The translations under genes and the position numbers were made by a program. Of a stretch of DNA of 64,000 bases, positions 49,826-58,773 are shown in pieces. Numbering within the stretch: the first letter of the stretch is position 1; each line of letters starts with the position of its first letter. The notes under the pieces are model-generated. The model was not told the origin of the DNA. It saw only the letters and a list, made by a program, of their open reading frames with translations, and did not search any database. This stretch comes from Proteobacteria bacterium SG_bin6. GTDB taxonomy: Bacteria; Pseudomonadota; Alphaproteobacteria; Sphingomonadales; Sphingomonadaceae. The DNA is taken from NCBI GenBank assembly GCA_002083435.1, contig LWDJ01000021.1, positions 1 through 64,000 on the forward strand. Direction: 5' to 3'.

Positions 49826-50968
49826 ATGCGAATAGCATATATTTCGGTCGCCACGCCTTTCTCGCGCGCCTCGTGGAGCGGCATACCCTGGTACAGCCAC
49901 CGGGAAATCCTGCGGCGTTTTCCAGACACCCATGTGCTGGAAACGCCAAGGCTCGACCTGTTGACCGATCGGTTGGCGTTCGCAGAGCGGTTGGGCGTGC
50001 TGGTCCGCCGCCAACCGATCCTGACCTATCACTATACCCGGCTGATCGAAGCGCAGCTCGAAAGACTGCGTCCGGACGCCATCGTCGCCGTGGCTGCGGC
50101 GCACAAGCTGGCCTATATCAACCCGAAATGGCCGCTCATCTATGCCGCCGACGCAATGTACGCCACCATTGTCGACTATTATTCGAAATACGCCAATTTC
50201 AGCAGCGGCGCGCGGCGGCGTGGCAATATGGTGCAACGCGCCTTGATCGAACGGATCGATCGCGCGCTGCTCTGCTCGCAATGGGCGGCGGATGCGGCGC
50301 GAGAGACCTATGGCATGCCCCCGGAAAAGCTGCGGATAGTACCGATGGGCGCGAACCTCGATGCGGACCCCGGCTTCGAGCCGCCTAAACCCGGCCAGCC
50401 ATTGCGGCTGCTGTTCGTCGGCTTCGCCTGGGAACGCAAGGGCGGCCCGCTGTTGCTTGAAATTTGGAAAGCGCTCCGGGCGCACGATCCGCTCGTCGAA
50501 CTGCACATCGTCGGTGCCAGCCCGGCCGCTGCCCGGGGACTGCCAGGGGTGGTGCTCCACGGCCGGATCGACAAATCGGACCGAGCCGCCCATGCCCGAT
50601 TGAGCGAGCTATACCGCCGCGCCAGCTTCTTCGTCATGCCCAGCCGAGAGGAGGCCTTTGGCATCGTTTTTTGCGAGGCTGCCGCATTCGGTCGGCCGAG
50701 CGTGGCGGCCGATACGGGCGGCGTGGGCAGCGTGATCCTGGACGGGGACACGGGCTTGCTGTTGCCGATCGATGCCAGCCCGGCAGAATATGCCGAGCGC
50801 ATCCTGTCAGTCTGGCGGAACCCGGAGCGTCATGCCGCGATGTGCCATGCCGCCCGTCGCGATTATGAGCGCCGTCTCAACTGGAGCGCGTGGGGCGATG
50901 CCGTGGCGGAGGCGATAAAGGCAGTTGCCAAGTCGACTCATTCTCAGCCGGCGGGCGCGGCCAATTGA
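49826..50968 (+). CDS. GT4 (GT-B) glycosyltransferase
   Basis: 380 residues. The C-terminal GT-B domain has LRLLFVGFAWERKGGPLLLE and the E-x7-E motif in SREEAFGIVFCEAAAFGRPS followed by ADTGGVGSVILDGDTGLLLP, diagnostic for family 4. The N-terminal half lacks hydrophobic helices, so the enzyme is cytoplasmic or peripheral. It is divergent from the GT2 gene by 104 bp. Retaining GT4 enzymes often use GDP-mannose or UDP-sugars; the donor cannot be read here. Confidence 0.88.
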   Translation: MRIAYISVATPFSRASWSGIPWYSHREILRRFPDTHVLETPRLDLLTDRLAFAERLGVLVRRQPILTYHYTRLIEAQLERLRPDAIVAVAAAHKLAYINPKWPLIYAADAMYATIVDYYSKYANFSSGARRRGNMVQRALIERIDRALLCSQWAADAARETYGMPPEKLRIVPMGANLDADPGFEPPKPGQPLRLLFVGFAWERKGGPLLLEIWKALRAHDPLVELHIVGASPAAARGLPGVVLHGRIDKSDRAAHARLSELYRRASFFVMPSREEAFGIVFCEAAAFGRPSVAADTGGVGSVILDGDTGLLLPIDASPAEYAERILSVWRNPERHAAMCHAARRDYERRLNWSAWGDAVAEAIKAVAKSTHSQPAGAAN

Positions 50969-51005
50969 GCCGTGGCGCCCGCGCGTCAATCAAGGGGCAG
51001 CGTTT

Positions 51006-51758
51006 CTATCGCAACTGGATCACGGCGCTCGCCCGCAACTCGGCGCGAAGCCGCGCGACGGCGGCGGTCCGCGCCGCCTCCATCAGCAGCGCCCGCCCGC
51101 GCCTGCGCTGTTCGTCGAGGGGATCGGAAATGGACCAGCGCGCCAGCACAGCGATAACCAACGTCGTCGCACCGACCCGAAGCCGCAGCAGCCGGTCAGG
51201 CGGCAGGGCGGCCAATGCTTGGGCGTCCGCTGGGCCGAGCGCATCGCTGTCGATCATCGCGCGGCCACGCGCGAAGCCGAGACCTTGCGCGCGCATCCGC
51301 GCCGCGACGGCGTCCAGCGTCACGCCCTCCGCCGCCGGGCCGGGGGCGACCAACCGATCGACCAAATAGCCCGTGCGCGCGGCGAATCGCTGGGGATTGG
51401 CGGCGATGAAACGCGCGACCGCGTCGGCGCCGGGCGCGGGCACCGCGCGCTGGAAGCCATCATAGAGCGCCTCGGCCAGCATTTGCTCGGTACCACGCCG
51501 CATGGCCAGCTGCAGCGCCGGGTCGCGATCAAGCCTGGCGCGGCGCGCTGCCTGCGCTGCCAGCTTGCGATCGATCAGCCGTGCGATCAGCTGCCCGCGC
51601 GTAGCAGGGGTGGCCGCATCGGCCCCTGCCGCCGCAGCCTCGGCACGCAGCTCACGCTCGGTTATCTCAGTGCCGTCCACCCGCGCCACGACCTGTCCCG
51701 CCGGGGCCGCCGGGGTGCACGCCGCGAGCAGCGCCGGCAGCCAAGCGCCGCGCCTCAC
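51006..51758 (-). CDS. EpsD-like peptidyl-prolyl isomerase lipoprotein of the exosortase locus
   Basis: 250 residues from GTG 51758, in a GTGA overlap with the epsI stop. The signal ends in a lipobox-like LLAAC. The mature part begins GQVVARVDGTEITERELRAE, the usual start of SurA/PpiD/EpsD-type proteins, with LIARLIDRKLAAQAARRA and a parvulin-like C-terminal region. EpsD proteins help fold secreted parts in exosortase-linked EPS loci. It is the last gene of the set exosortase-EpsI-EpsD. Sequence outside the N-terminal motif is divergent, so the family call rests partly on context. Confidence 0.75.
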   Translation of the reverse strand: MRRGAWLPALLAACTPAAPAGQVVARVDGTEITERELRAEAAAAGADAATPATRGQLIARLIDRKLAAQAARRARLDRDPALQLAMRRGTEQMLAEALYDGFQRAVPAPGADAVARFIAANPQRFAARTGYLVDRLVAPGPAAEGVTLDAVAARMRAQGLGFARGRAMIDSDALGPADAQALAALPPDRLLRLRVGATTLVIAVLARWSISDPLDEQRRRGRALLMEAARTAAVARLRAELRASAVIQLR

Positions 51759-52423
51759 CGGCCGAGCAGCGCCTGCCGGCGCGCGGGATCGAGCGTGGCG
51801 ACCAGCGCCTGATGGAAGTGCCGAAGCGCCGCTTGCGCCGGCCCGGCCCGCGCATCGACGATCGAAAGGCGCAACAGCATGCTGGTGGGCGAACGCCCGG
51901 CCAGATTGCCCTCGACCATCGCCCGACGCAGGGCGAAGCCGGTCGCCGGATAAGTGCTTTCGACCCGCGTCCAATAGAAAATCTGCTCGCATCGCGCCTC
52001 GCGGCGAGCCGTCATTGCCACCGCCGCCGCTCCTGCGGGGAATGGAGCCGGAAGGGGCACCGGTCGAAGCGACTCGATACCGTAGCCCGCCGCTGCGTAG
52101 CAGCGCTCGGGACGGTGCACCGCGATCCCGGCATCGCTCCGCGCTTGCGCGATCACCAGCATTACCGGCGGCACGCCGGCCCCTTCATACAAACGGCTGA
52201 GCACCTGCGCGTACACCCGCTCGCCGAGCGGCGTCGGCGGGGGGAGTACGATATTCTGCGCGACGCCTTGGACATATTCGCCGATCCGCGACGGCACGAG
52301 CGTATCGAGCATTGGCAGGGACGGCGCGCTCGCGGGGCGACGCAGTCCGGCCAGCACCGCGGTGCCGCCCAGCGCCCCGGCGATCAGCACCTCGCGACGG
52401 CCCACCCCACGTGCCACGGTCAT
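51755..52423 (-). CDS. EpsI family exosortase-associated protein
   Basis: 222 residues from ATG 52423 in a 4-bp overlap with the exosortase stop. An N-terminal basic and hydrophobic segment (GRREVLIAGALGGTAVLAG) suggests export by the Tat or Sec route. The EpsI signature HRPERCYAAAGYGIE lies near residue 105, with its invariant Cys. EpsI-type domains occur fused to or next to exosortases in EPS clusters. The function is not settled; a role in substrate processing is presumed from this association. Confidence 0.83.
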   Translation of the reverse strand: MTVARGVGRREVLIAGALGGTAVLAGLRRPASAPSLPMLDTLVPSRIGEYVQGVAQNIVLPPPTPLGERVYAQVLSRLYEGAGVPPVMLVIAQARSDAGIAVHRPERCYAAAGYGIESLRPVPLPAPFPAGAAAVAMTARREARCEQIFYWTRVESTYPATGFALRRAMVEGNLAGRSPTSMLLRLSIVDARAGPAQAALRHFHQALVATLDPARRQALLGR

Positions 52424-53283
52424 CGCGAGCGTCCGATCAGAGGGGTGATCACCGCGTCGAGCATCAGCAGCCCGCCAAGCGCCAGGGCGAACAGCAACAG
52501 CCCGGCAAGATCGTGCAGCAGGCTTTGCGCCCAGCGATCGCCCAGCTCCAGCAGCACCAGCGCGATCACCACGATCCGCAACAAATTGGCCACCAAGGCG
52601 ATCGGCAGCGCGGCGAGGGCGAGCAGCAGCGCGGGCCGCCAATCATCGGGATGACGCATGCGGCCAAAAACCACGCCGCACAAAGCAAGCGTGACGAGCG
52701 TGCCCAGCCCGGCGCACGCTGCGGCGACCTGCAGTTCATATTGCTCGACATAAAGGATCGGGGAAGCGCTCGCGGCGGCGATGCCGCCGCCGCGCAGCAA
52801 CCAGGCCGCGCCCTTGGTCATCAGGACGATCAGTCCGTCGCTCATCGGCAGCACCATCGCGACCGGCAGCGGGGCGAGGCACGCGAGCAGGGCGAGCGGC
52901 GCTGCCGAACGGCGCAGCACGGGCATCCCATAGCGATCTCGGATCAGCGCCGCCGCGCAGCCGCAAACGGCGAGCCACGCCAGCAGGTGGATACCACCGG
53001 CCACCCCGATCCAATAGGCCGCGAGCAGCCACGGCAACAACCCGGGAAGGCCGCTCGGCGGCGTCATGACCGGTCGTGCCCGCGCGAGAACGTTCGCGAA
53101 CCACCAGGAGACGCCAACGAGCAGAAACACGAAGCTGGCGCCGCTGCCCGCCGCGCCCGCATCGCCCGCGATCGCGACGAGGGGCGGCAAGGCAAAAATG
53201 CCGCCCGCGACCGCGACCAGCACCAGCCCGGCCTTCAATCGCGCGGTACCGGTCCAAATCCATGAAAAAGCTTGTGTTTGCAT
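52420..53283 (-). CDS. exosortase (XrtV-like)
   Basis: 287 residues from ATG 53283, with eight or more membrane helices. The catalytic triad is Cys190 in VAAACAGLGTL, Arg236 in VANLLRIVVIAL and His257 in SLLHDLAGLLLFA, in the expected order. Exosortases cut PEP-CTERM signals and attach the protein to the cell surface or release it. The downstream EpsI and EpsD genes are coupled by overlaps, and a PEP-CTERM protein and a small accessory protein follow at 55-56 kb. Together these indicate the XrtV-type system of sphingomonads. Confidence 0.87.
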   Translation of the reverse strand: MQTQAFSWIWTGTARLKAGLVLVAVAGGIFALPPLVAIAGDAGAAGSGASFVFLLVGVSWWFANVLARARPVMTPPSGLPGLLPWLLAAYWIGVAGGIHLLAWLAVCGCAAALIRDRYGMPVLRRSAAPLALLACLAPLPVAMVLPMSDGLIVLMTKGAAWLLRGGGIAAASASPILYVEQYELQVAAACAGLGTLVTLALCGVVFGRMRHPDDWRPALLLALAALPIALVANLLRIVVIALVLLELGDRWAQSLLHDLAGLLLFALALGGLLMLDAVITPLIGRSR

Positions 53284-53431
53284 TGCCAACGCTCCCGAAT
53301 TTGATAGCTTGGCACAGGCAGAACGCAAGTGCCGGCGGGACTTCTGGCGCTCGGACATGGAGCGGAGCGGGTTGGCGAAGGTGGCGTGAGCGCCGCCGAG
53401 CCGGCTTCGCTTGGTTGGGAGCAATGGGTAA

Positions 53432-54310
53432 GTGATCACGACCGGCCTGAAATCTTCACCGCCGACGGGGAAGCGTTCGGGCAAGCCTTTCCTATCGCTG
53501 CTCGGCGCGGGCGCTCTGATCGCCTACCTGGCGTGGGAAGTTTATTTCAGCACGGGGCTGCTGGGCTGTTTTTCCGCGTTGCAATTCGACAGTTTTGGCC
53601 AAAGCTTGCCCGTCCTCAACTTGACGGCGGTGCTCGTTTTGCTCGGAACAGCTGAATTCGGCCGGCGGCGACGGAGAGTATACCGTGCGACACGGGCGGC
53701 GACCCAGCAGGTTCGCACCCTCGCCCTGGCAGACGACTTTGCCAGCACGCTGCGCGACTTCAGATGGTTCCTGATCACCTTAGCGCTGGCGGTGCTGCTG
53801 CTGGTCGTCGGGATGACGCTTGCCGCGACGCCGGTCCGGGTGGTGCCCCCGCATTGGCCAGCCGCGCGGCTGGACGCGACGATGATGGTAGGCACGCCCC
53901 GCAACGAGCTTGCGAGTTCGCTCGCCGACGATCTGTTGACGACCCGGCAGCAGCGATTTTTCGTGCCTCTGATCGAGCCTGCCGCGCCCCGGCATATCGG
54001 CTACTTCATCGAGGTGCGCCCTGCTCCCAAATGGGACGGCCTTACTCCGCCGCGCGCCGATCTGTCGCGCCCGTTGATGAAAGTTTTCGCGCCGCGCCCG
54101 GGCTTTGTCGAACCGCTTTACGCGCGCAGCGGCTATCGGGTGCTGCCAATGAACGGCGTGCTTACCGCTGAGCCATGGGGATTGGCTCGACCGCAGATGA
54201 TCACCGCTGCCTATCTGCTCATCCTGGCGCTGATGTCGTGGGCGGCGCAATGGTTCCAGGCAGGGCATCGGCAAAACTTGGCGCGGCGTCTGGAGCCGAA
54301 CGCGGCGTAA
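53432..54310 (+). CDS. membrane protein of unknown function next to the exosortase
   Basis: 292 residues from GTG 53432. There are three membrane helices in the first half (LLGAGALIAYLAWEVYF, LPVLNLTAVLVLLGTA and FLITLALAVLLLVVGMTLA) and one near the C-terminus (MITAAYLLILALMSWAAQW), around a large polar periplasmic part (about 130-250). No catalytic motif was recognised. It is divergent from the exosortase and co-directional with the retropepsin gene, 140 bp downstream. A link to exosortase function is inferred from position only. Confidence 0.7.
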   Translation: MITTGLKSSPPTGKRSGKPFLSLLGAGALIAYLAWEVYFSTGLLGCFSALQFDSFGQSLPVLNLTAVLVLLGTAEFGRRRRRVYRATRAATQQVRTLALADDFASTLRDFRWFLITLALAVLLLVVGMTLAATPVRVVPPHWPAARLDATMMVGTPRNELASSLADDLLTTRQQRFFVPLIEPAAPRHIGYFIEVRPAPKWDGLTPPRADLSRPLMKVFAPRPGFVEPLYARSGYRVLPMNGVLTAEPWGLARPQMITAAYLLILALMSWAAQWFQAGHRQNLARRLEPNAA

Positions 54311-54450
54311 TTACCCGCGCGCCTGCGATTCCGGCGCCGTATCCAGGCCGCCGCCCCGTGGCGTCTGGCGCTATGTCGCGCGGCGGCGCCCCGGCCTTCG
54401 ATCCAGCCGTGCTAACAGGATGTTAGGCGGCGCGTGGCAAGGCGGCGGCC

Positions 54451-54972
54451 ATGGTTCGCGACGGCTTCACCCTTGGGCTGGCCTGCGCTTTCGCGCTGCT
54501 TCCGATGGCTGCGCGCGAGCGCCTGGCAATGGGCGCGACGCCGCTGGCGGGCACCGTATCGACGCGCGGCGCGCGTCTCCCTGCCGAGCCGCGAGGCGGG
54601 GTGCCCGCCTCAGGTCCGGAACGCGTCGCCCGGGCCAGTGACGGCATGTTCTACCTGACCGCACGCGTGAACGGCCAGCGGATCCGCTTCCTGGTCGATA
54701 CCGGCGCAACGACGGTGGTGCTGGCGCGCCGCGATGCCGCCGCGTTGGGGTTCAGCCACAGGCCCGACCACGCTTTCGCGATCAACACCGCCGCTGGCAC
54801 GGTAGCGATGCACCGCATCGCCCTTGCGCGGGTCGATGTCGCAGGACACCGTCTGGAGCAAATCGAGGCAGCGGTGGCGGCCAAGGGGCCATCGGTGTCG
54901 CTGCTTGGCCTGAACGTGCTGTCGCGAATCGGTGGCGCGTCGATCGAGGGCGACGAACTTCGCCTTCGCTAA
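54451..54972 (+). CDS. retropepsin-like aspartic protease (clan AA, TIGR02281-like)
   Basis: 173 residues. A signal-like N-terminus (GFTLGLACAFALLPMAARER) is followed by the retroviral-type protease domain with catalytic Asp83 in IRFLVDTGATTVVLAR and the second strand VSLLGLNVLSRIG. Such proteases are dimeric and periplasmic or membrane-anchored in proteobacteria. It lies in the exosortase neighbourhood, where proteins of this type are sometimes found, so a role in maturing surface proteins is possible. The natural substrate is unknown. Confidence 0.83.
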   Translation: MVRDGFTLGLACAFALLPMAARERLAMGATPLAGTVSTRGARLPAEPRGGVPASGPERVARASDGMFYLTARVNGQRIRFLVDTGATTVVLARRDAAALGFSHRPDHAFAINTAAGTVAMHRIALARVDVAGHRLEQIEAAVAAKGPSVSLLGLNVLSRIGGASIEGDELRLR

Positions 54973-55186
54973 ATCCTGGGCGCTCCGTCGGTAAGGCGGC
55001 AAGCGGAGCGGACGATCGGCTTGGAAATCGGGTCTGATCGGCAATAACACACCGCTGGCACGCGGGATCGAAGGCGCGAGCGGGGCACCGAGTCCGCGAC
55101 GGCGTCCCACCATCGCGTCAGCGAGCCGCCCAGCAACAGCGGCGGCCCGCGCCTGGCGCCAATCCCCGGCCAAGCGAGCTTCAGGT

Positions 55187-56026
55187 TTATCGCGCGCCGG
55201 CCTCGGCGAGGACGGGCTCAACGGCCCTCGCCCGGCGCGCGCGCAAACTTCCACCGATAATCGCCACGGCAAGGATCATCATCAGCCAAGTCGCCGGCTC
55301 CGGCACGACTGGTACGGGGCCAGGCGGCACATTGCCATCGTCCGCGGGCGGCGCGACATTGGGAGGCGGCGCGGCGTCCCCGTTGCCAGGTGGAGGATTA
55401 GCTGGAGCACCAGTGTCGCCATTGTTCGCGGGCGGATTGCCGGCGGTCCCGCCGGCGCCACCAGTGATCCCTGATCCACCGGCCTCGCCCGGCGCCCCGC
55501 TGCCGCCGCCCGTGGGGTTGGTCAGCCCCGCAGGGCCGCCGCCGGTCAGCCCCGTGCCGCCAGGCGGGGTCGCTCCCAGGCCAGATGGGCTGGTGCCCGT
55601 CGGTCCGGCCAAGCCTGGCGTGGTCCCGCTGCCGAGCGGTGCTCCCGTCTCGCCCGGTGGCACGAACCCTAGCCCGCCGGCATTGGCCGGGTCTGGAAGC
55701 AGCGTGAAGCCCGGCGGCAGCGCGCCGCCGCGATTGTCGGTCGGTGCGGCGGGCGAGACGAAATCGCGCCCTCCCGCCAGCTCGGCTTGGGGTGCCCTGG
55801 CCTCGCCCGGCCCGCGCGTCGCCGGGACCGTCGCCCCTGTCTGCAACACGAGCGCACCGGTCGCGGGGCCACCGTTCGCGCTCGCGAACCGCCCCGCGCC
55901 CATCGCGAGCAGCGCGCCCTGCTCGCTCACCCCCAGCGAGCTCAGCAACGAGAAGAAGACGAGCAAGGCAGATATCTGCAGCTGCAGCCGAGATTCCCCG
56001 GCGGCGATGTGCGTCGACTCGTTCAT
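55187..56026 (-). CDS. PEP-CTERM (PEPxxW-type) surface protein, exosortase substrate
   Basis: 279 residues. An N-terminal hydrophobic helix (LQISALLVFFSLLSSLGV) serves as signal. The middle is low complexity, rich in Gly, Pro, Ala and Asn (PPGGTGLTGGGPAGL, PANNGDTGAPANPPPG). The end has the sorting signal VPEPATWLMMILAVAIIGGS followed by a basic RARRARAVEP tail, which is the PEP-CTERM plan: motif, helix, positive charges. It is the obvious client of the exosortase 2 kb away. It may be a surface linker or EPS-binding protein; no folded domain is seen. Confidence 0.85.
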   Translation of the reverse strand: MNESTHIAAGESRLQLQISALLVFFSLLSSLGVSEQGALLAMGAGRFASANGGPATGALVLQTGATVPATRGPGEARAPQAELAGGRDFVSPAAPTDNRGGALPPGFTLLPDPANAGGLGFVPPGETGAPLGSGTTPGLAGPTGTSPSGLGATPPGGTGLTGGGPAGLTNPTGGGSGAPGEAGGSGITGGAGGTAGNPPANNGDTGAPANPPPGNGDAAPPPNVAPPADDGNVPPGPVPVVPEPATWLMMILAVAIIGGSLRARRARAVEPVLAEAGAR

Positions 56027-56152
56027 TGCCGCGACGATAATGAAAAATTTATTTTAGTGAATAGGTTAGCTGCGTACCGAACCAGGCTTGGCGACAGCGT
56101 GAAAGCGTGGATGGCTGGCTTGAAAAGCGGCGGCGCCACCAGGGCACGGCAG

Positions 56153-56392
56153 CTAGCGCATGCCGGGGCGCAGCAGGGCGATGATCGATACGGTCACCGC
56201 GACAAGGATAAAGGTCGCGACCAGCGGGGCGCCGCGACTGCCCAGCTGATTGGCAAGCATGCAGCCCGCGGCCGGCGGAAGATAACGCCAAATCTCATCG
56301 CGTGGCCGGCGCGGGCCGGTAGACCGGGCGAGGAACAGCAAGGCCAGCCAGGCAAACAGCGCGGTACTCAGCCAATCGAAAATGCCGTTCAC
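56153..56392 (-). CDS. small membrane protein, XrtV sorting accessory-like
   Basis: 79 residues. The start IFDWLSTALFAWLALLFL is a membrane helix, followed by ARSTGPRRPRDEIWRYLPPA, the conserved-looking AAGCMLANQLG, and a second helix (LVATFILVAVTVSIIALL). This matches my recollection of the small XrtV sorting accessory proteins near sphingomonad exosortases. It lies on the same strand as the PEP-CTERM gene, 126 bp upstream. The function is not known. Confidence 0.65.
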   Translation of the reverse strand: MNGIFDWLSTALFAWLALLFLARSTGPRRPRDEIWRYLPPAAGCMLANQLGSRGAPLVATFILVAVTVSIIALLRPGMR

Positions 56393-56521
56393 CCTTTGGC
56401 GCCTTTGATTACATTCAAGACATCGTGCTGGCTTGGCTTTGATATAATATTATCCGAAATTGGGTGCTATCGCATGGCAAGCGCCGTCACGCCGGCTAGC
56501 TCTACCAAAGACGGCGCGACA

Positions 56522-57529
56522 TCACGGTTGCAACTGACCCCGTAGATACTCAAGCAAGGCGCTCGGATCGCGGGTAGCGAGCTTTGGCGTCCTGCTGCGC
56601 CATGTGGCCAGCGCCGCCGCGAAATCGGCGTCGTCGTCAACAGTGATGGCCAATCCCCGCGCCTCGAACAATTCGGCGATCTCTGCCTGGTGATCGTCAT
56701 AATGTTCGCCGCGCGCGAAACGGCGCGGCACGACGATGGTGCGGCAGCCATTTTGGGCGGCGGTGACCAGCGACCCCGTCCCGCCATGACACACCACGAA
56801 ATCGGCTTGGCGCAACACGTCCTGCACCTCGGCGAAGCTCAGATTGTCGACACTGTCGAACAAGTCGGGCCGGCGCCCGCCATCACCGCACTGTGCGATC
56901 ACCCGTTCCGGGATCAGTCCCGCGCGCTTCGCGTTTTCAACCAGCGTTATCAGCCGATCGAAGGGCAGCGTCGCGCCGACCGTGGCGAACAACAGAGGCT
57001 CCTTCGCGGGCGGCGGGGTATCGAGCGCCTTGAACGAATCAAACACGATTGCGCCTGGCCAGGCCGCGGCCGCAGCGGCAGATTGCGATATGCGCACATG
57101 CGCGAGCGGCCCCGCCAGGCGGGCGAAGGCGGAGGGACCATGGATGCGCGCCATCGAGTCGATCAGGATGATCCGGGCGCCGAGCAATCGGGCCCAGAGC
57201 ACCGCGAAAAACATCGCACCCGCGCCCGTGGTGATCACGACCTGGGGCCGGCGCCGCAGAATGATCGCCGCCGATTGGAAGAAATTAGCGAAACCGGCGC
57301 GAACCATCGTGAACCAAGCACCAAGTCTCGCCTGGCCCAACGCGACATGCGCCACAAAGGCGACCCGGTGCCGCTCGGCCAGCGTCCGGCCTAGCGCGGT
57401 GTTTTCACTGATGAAGAAATAGTCGAGGTCGCGCCACAGCGGCTCAAGATCAAGCAATTGGCGCACATGGCCCCCGCCCGACCCCGCCAGGGCGACGCGG
57501 AGCGGCTTCGCCGACCCGGAGCCTGCCAT
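56522..57529 (-). CDS. GT with PssD/PssE (ALG14/ALG13)-like halves, probable SpsK-type glucuronosyltransferase
   Basis: 335 residues from ATG 57529, chosen because GAGGAG lies seven bases upstream; ATG 57544 also is open. The N-terminal half (RVALAGSGGGHVRQLLDLEP, then VVITTGAGAMFFAVLWARLL) resembles Alg14/PssD. The C-terminal half (LFATVGATLPFDRLITLVEN, then FVVCHGGTGSLVTAAQNG) resembles Alg13/PssE and carries the GT28 sugar-nucleotide site. In sphingan clusters SpsK/GelK proteins of this fused type add glucuronic acid. UDP-glucuronate from ugd nearby fits. Donor identity remains an inference. Confidence 0.8.
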   Translation of the reverse strand: MAGSGSAKPLRVALAGSGGGHVRQLLDLEPLWRDLDYFFISENTALGRTLAERHRVAFVAHVALGQARLGAWFTMVRAGFANFFQSAAIILRRRPQVVITTGAGAMFFAVLWARLLGARIILIDSMARIHGPSAFARLAGPLAHVRISQSAAAAAAWPGAIVFDSFKALDTPPPAKEPLLFATVGATLPFDRLITLVENAKRAGLIPERVIAQCGDGGRRPDLFDSVDNLSFAEVQDVLRQADFVVCHGGTGSLVTAAQNGCRTIVVPRRFARGEHYDDHQAEIAELFEARGLAITVDDDADFAAALATWRSRTPKLATRDPSALLEYLRGQLQP

Positions 57530-57888
57530 CGGGCCGCTCCTCATGATCGGAGCGTCCGGTTTTCGATTTTTGCCCTCGGGGCCGCCGCGACGAGCGATCG
57601 GGGACGGGGCCCGTGCAATGTTTCGGTCACACCATGCTCCTGCGCCCCCGCCCCGTCGGAGACCTTAGGCGACGTCCCGGCGCTTCGCAACGCAGCATCA
57701 CGCGACGCCAGAGCGTGGTTTTTCGCGCGACGCCTGCCCCGGATTGGGACCGACTGCGTTCCGCCTCAGGGCAATTGCACCCAGTCCGGCATGTGCGAGA
57801 TGCTTTCGCAAAGCCGCTGATATCCCGAGTTCGGCTTGATGCGGCGCCCAGACTTGCTATGTCGCGTCCGCCGAAGCTGGGGAAAATG
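57530..57888. other. divergent intergenic region between the GT and rmlA
   Basis: About 359 bp without a convincing gene. The rmlA frame stays open through most of it but has no family similarity, and several alternative GTG/ATG codons precede the true start. The GT promoter must lie here on the minus strand and the rml promoter on the plus strand. No riboswitch or strong repeat was seen. Confidence 0.5.
57836..57863 (+). promoter_or_regulatory. candidate promoter for the rml operon
   Basis: TTGATG (57836-57841) and TATGTC (57858-57863) are separated by 16 bases and resemble -35 and -10 elements. A start point about 7 bases later would give a leader of roughly 18 bases with the GGGGAAA ribosome site. 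The match is only moderate. Confidence 0.3.
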
Positions 57889-58773
57889 ATGCGCAAGGGA
57901 ATCATTCTTGCCGGGGGCTCCGGAACTCGCCTCTACCCGCTCACCCGCGCGGCATCGAAACAGCTGATGCCGGTTTATGATAAGCCGATGATCTATTATC
58001 CGCTGTCGACCCTGATGCTGGCGGGCATTCGCGAGATTCTGATCATCACCACCCCGCACGATCAGGCGGCGTTCAAGGCGCTGCTGGGCGATGGCGCCGA
58101 CTTGGGCATCGCGCTGCATTACGCGGTTCAGCCCGAGCCCGGTGGCCTGGCACAGGCCTATCACATCGGCGCCGATTTCGTGGGGGACGCGCCGTCGACG
58201 CTGATCCTTGGCGACAACATCTTCTATGGCCATGGCCTGACCGAACTGCTGGCAAGCGCGACGGAACGCACCGGCGGGGCGACCGTTTTCGGTTATTATG
58301 TCGACGATCCGCGCGCCTATGGGGTGGTGTCGTTCGATGCCGCCGGCAAGGCGGAAACGATCGAGGAAAAGCCTGCCGAGCCCAAATCGAACTATGCCGT
58401 GACTGGCCTCTATTTCTACGATGGCACGGCCGTCGCCCGCGCGCGCGCGCTGATGCCCTCCCCGCGCGGGGAGCTCGAAATAACCGATCTGAACCGCACT
58501 TATCTGCAGGACGGCGCGTTGGCGGTCGAGCTGATGGGGCGCGGCTATGCCTGGCTCGATACCGGAACGCACGGTTCGCTGCTCGATGCGGCCAACTATG
58601 TGCGGATCACCGAGGAGCGGCAGGGGCTGAAGATCTGCTGCCCCGAGGAGATCGCCTGGCGGCGCGGCTTCATCGACGATGCCGCGCTCGAGGCCCTCGC
58701 CAAGCCGCTCATCAAATCGGGCTATGGCCAATATCTGATGCGGCTGCTGACGCGGGGGCCGGCGTGGAGCTGA
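57889..58773 (+). CDS. rmlA: glucose-1-phosphate thymidylyltransferase
   Basis: 294 residues from ATG 57889 (MRKGIILAGGSGTRLYPLT); the tandem ATG at 57886 is an equal candidate, GGGGAAA being close. The nucleotidyltransferase signature GGSGTRLYP, KQLMPVYDKPMIYYPLSTLM and the IEEKPAEPKSNYAVTGLYFY segment are typical of RmlA. It makes dTDP-glucose in the first step to dTDP-L-rhamnose. The gene overlaps rmlC by ten bases, and all four rml genes overlap, so they are one translationally linked operon. Confidence 0.95.
   Translation: MRKGIILAGGSGTRLYPLTRAASKQLMPVYDKPMIYYPLSTLMLAGIREILIITTPHDQAAFKALLGDGADLGIALHYAVQPEPGGLAQAYHIGADFVGDAPSTLILGDNIFYGHGLTELLASATERTGGATVFGYYVDDPRAYGVVSFDAAGKAETIEEKPAEPKSNYAVTGLYFYDGTAVARARALMPSPRGELEITDLNRTYLQDGALAVELMGRGYAWLDTGTHGSLLDAANYVRITEERQGLKICCPEEIAWRRGFIDDAALEALAKPLIKSGYGQYLMRLLTRGPAWS

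Noticed and set aside
53309..53335. TTGGCAC...GC sequence between the exosortase and the 292-residue protein, considered as a sigma-54 promoter.
   Set aside because: The spacing between GG and GC elements is 12 bases instead of the required 10.
57613..57888. N-terminal extension of RmlA by about 92 residues.
   Set aside because: The upstream codons show no similarity to nucleotidyltransferases, and a ribosome site sits directly before the tandem ATG codons at 57886-57891.
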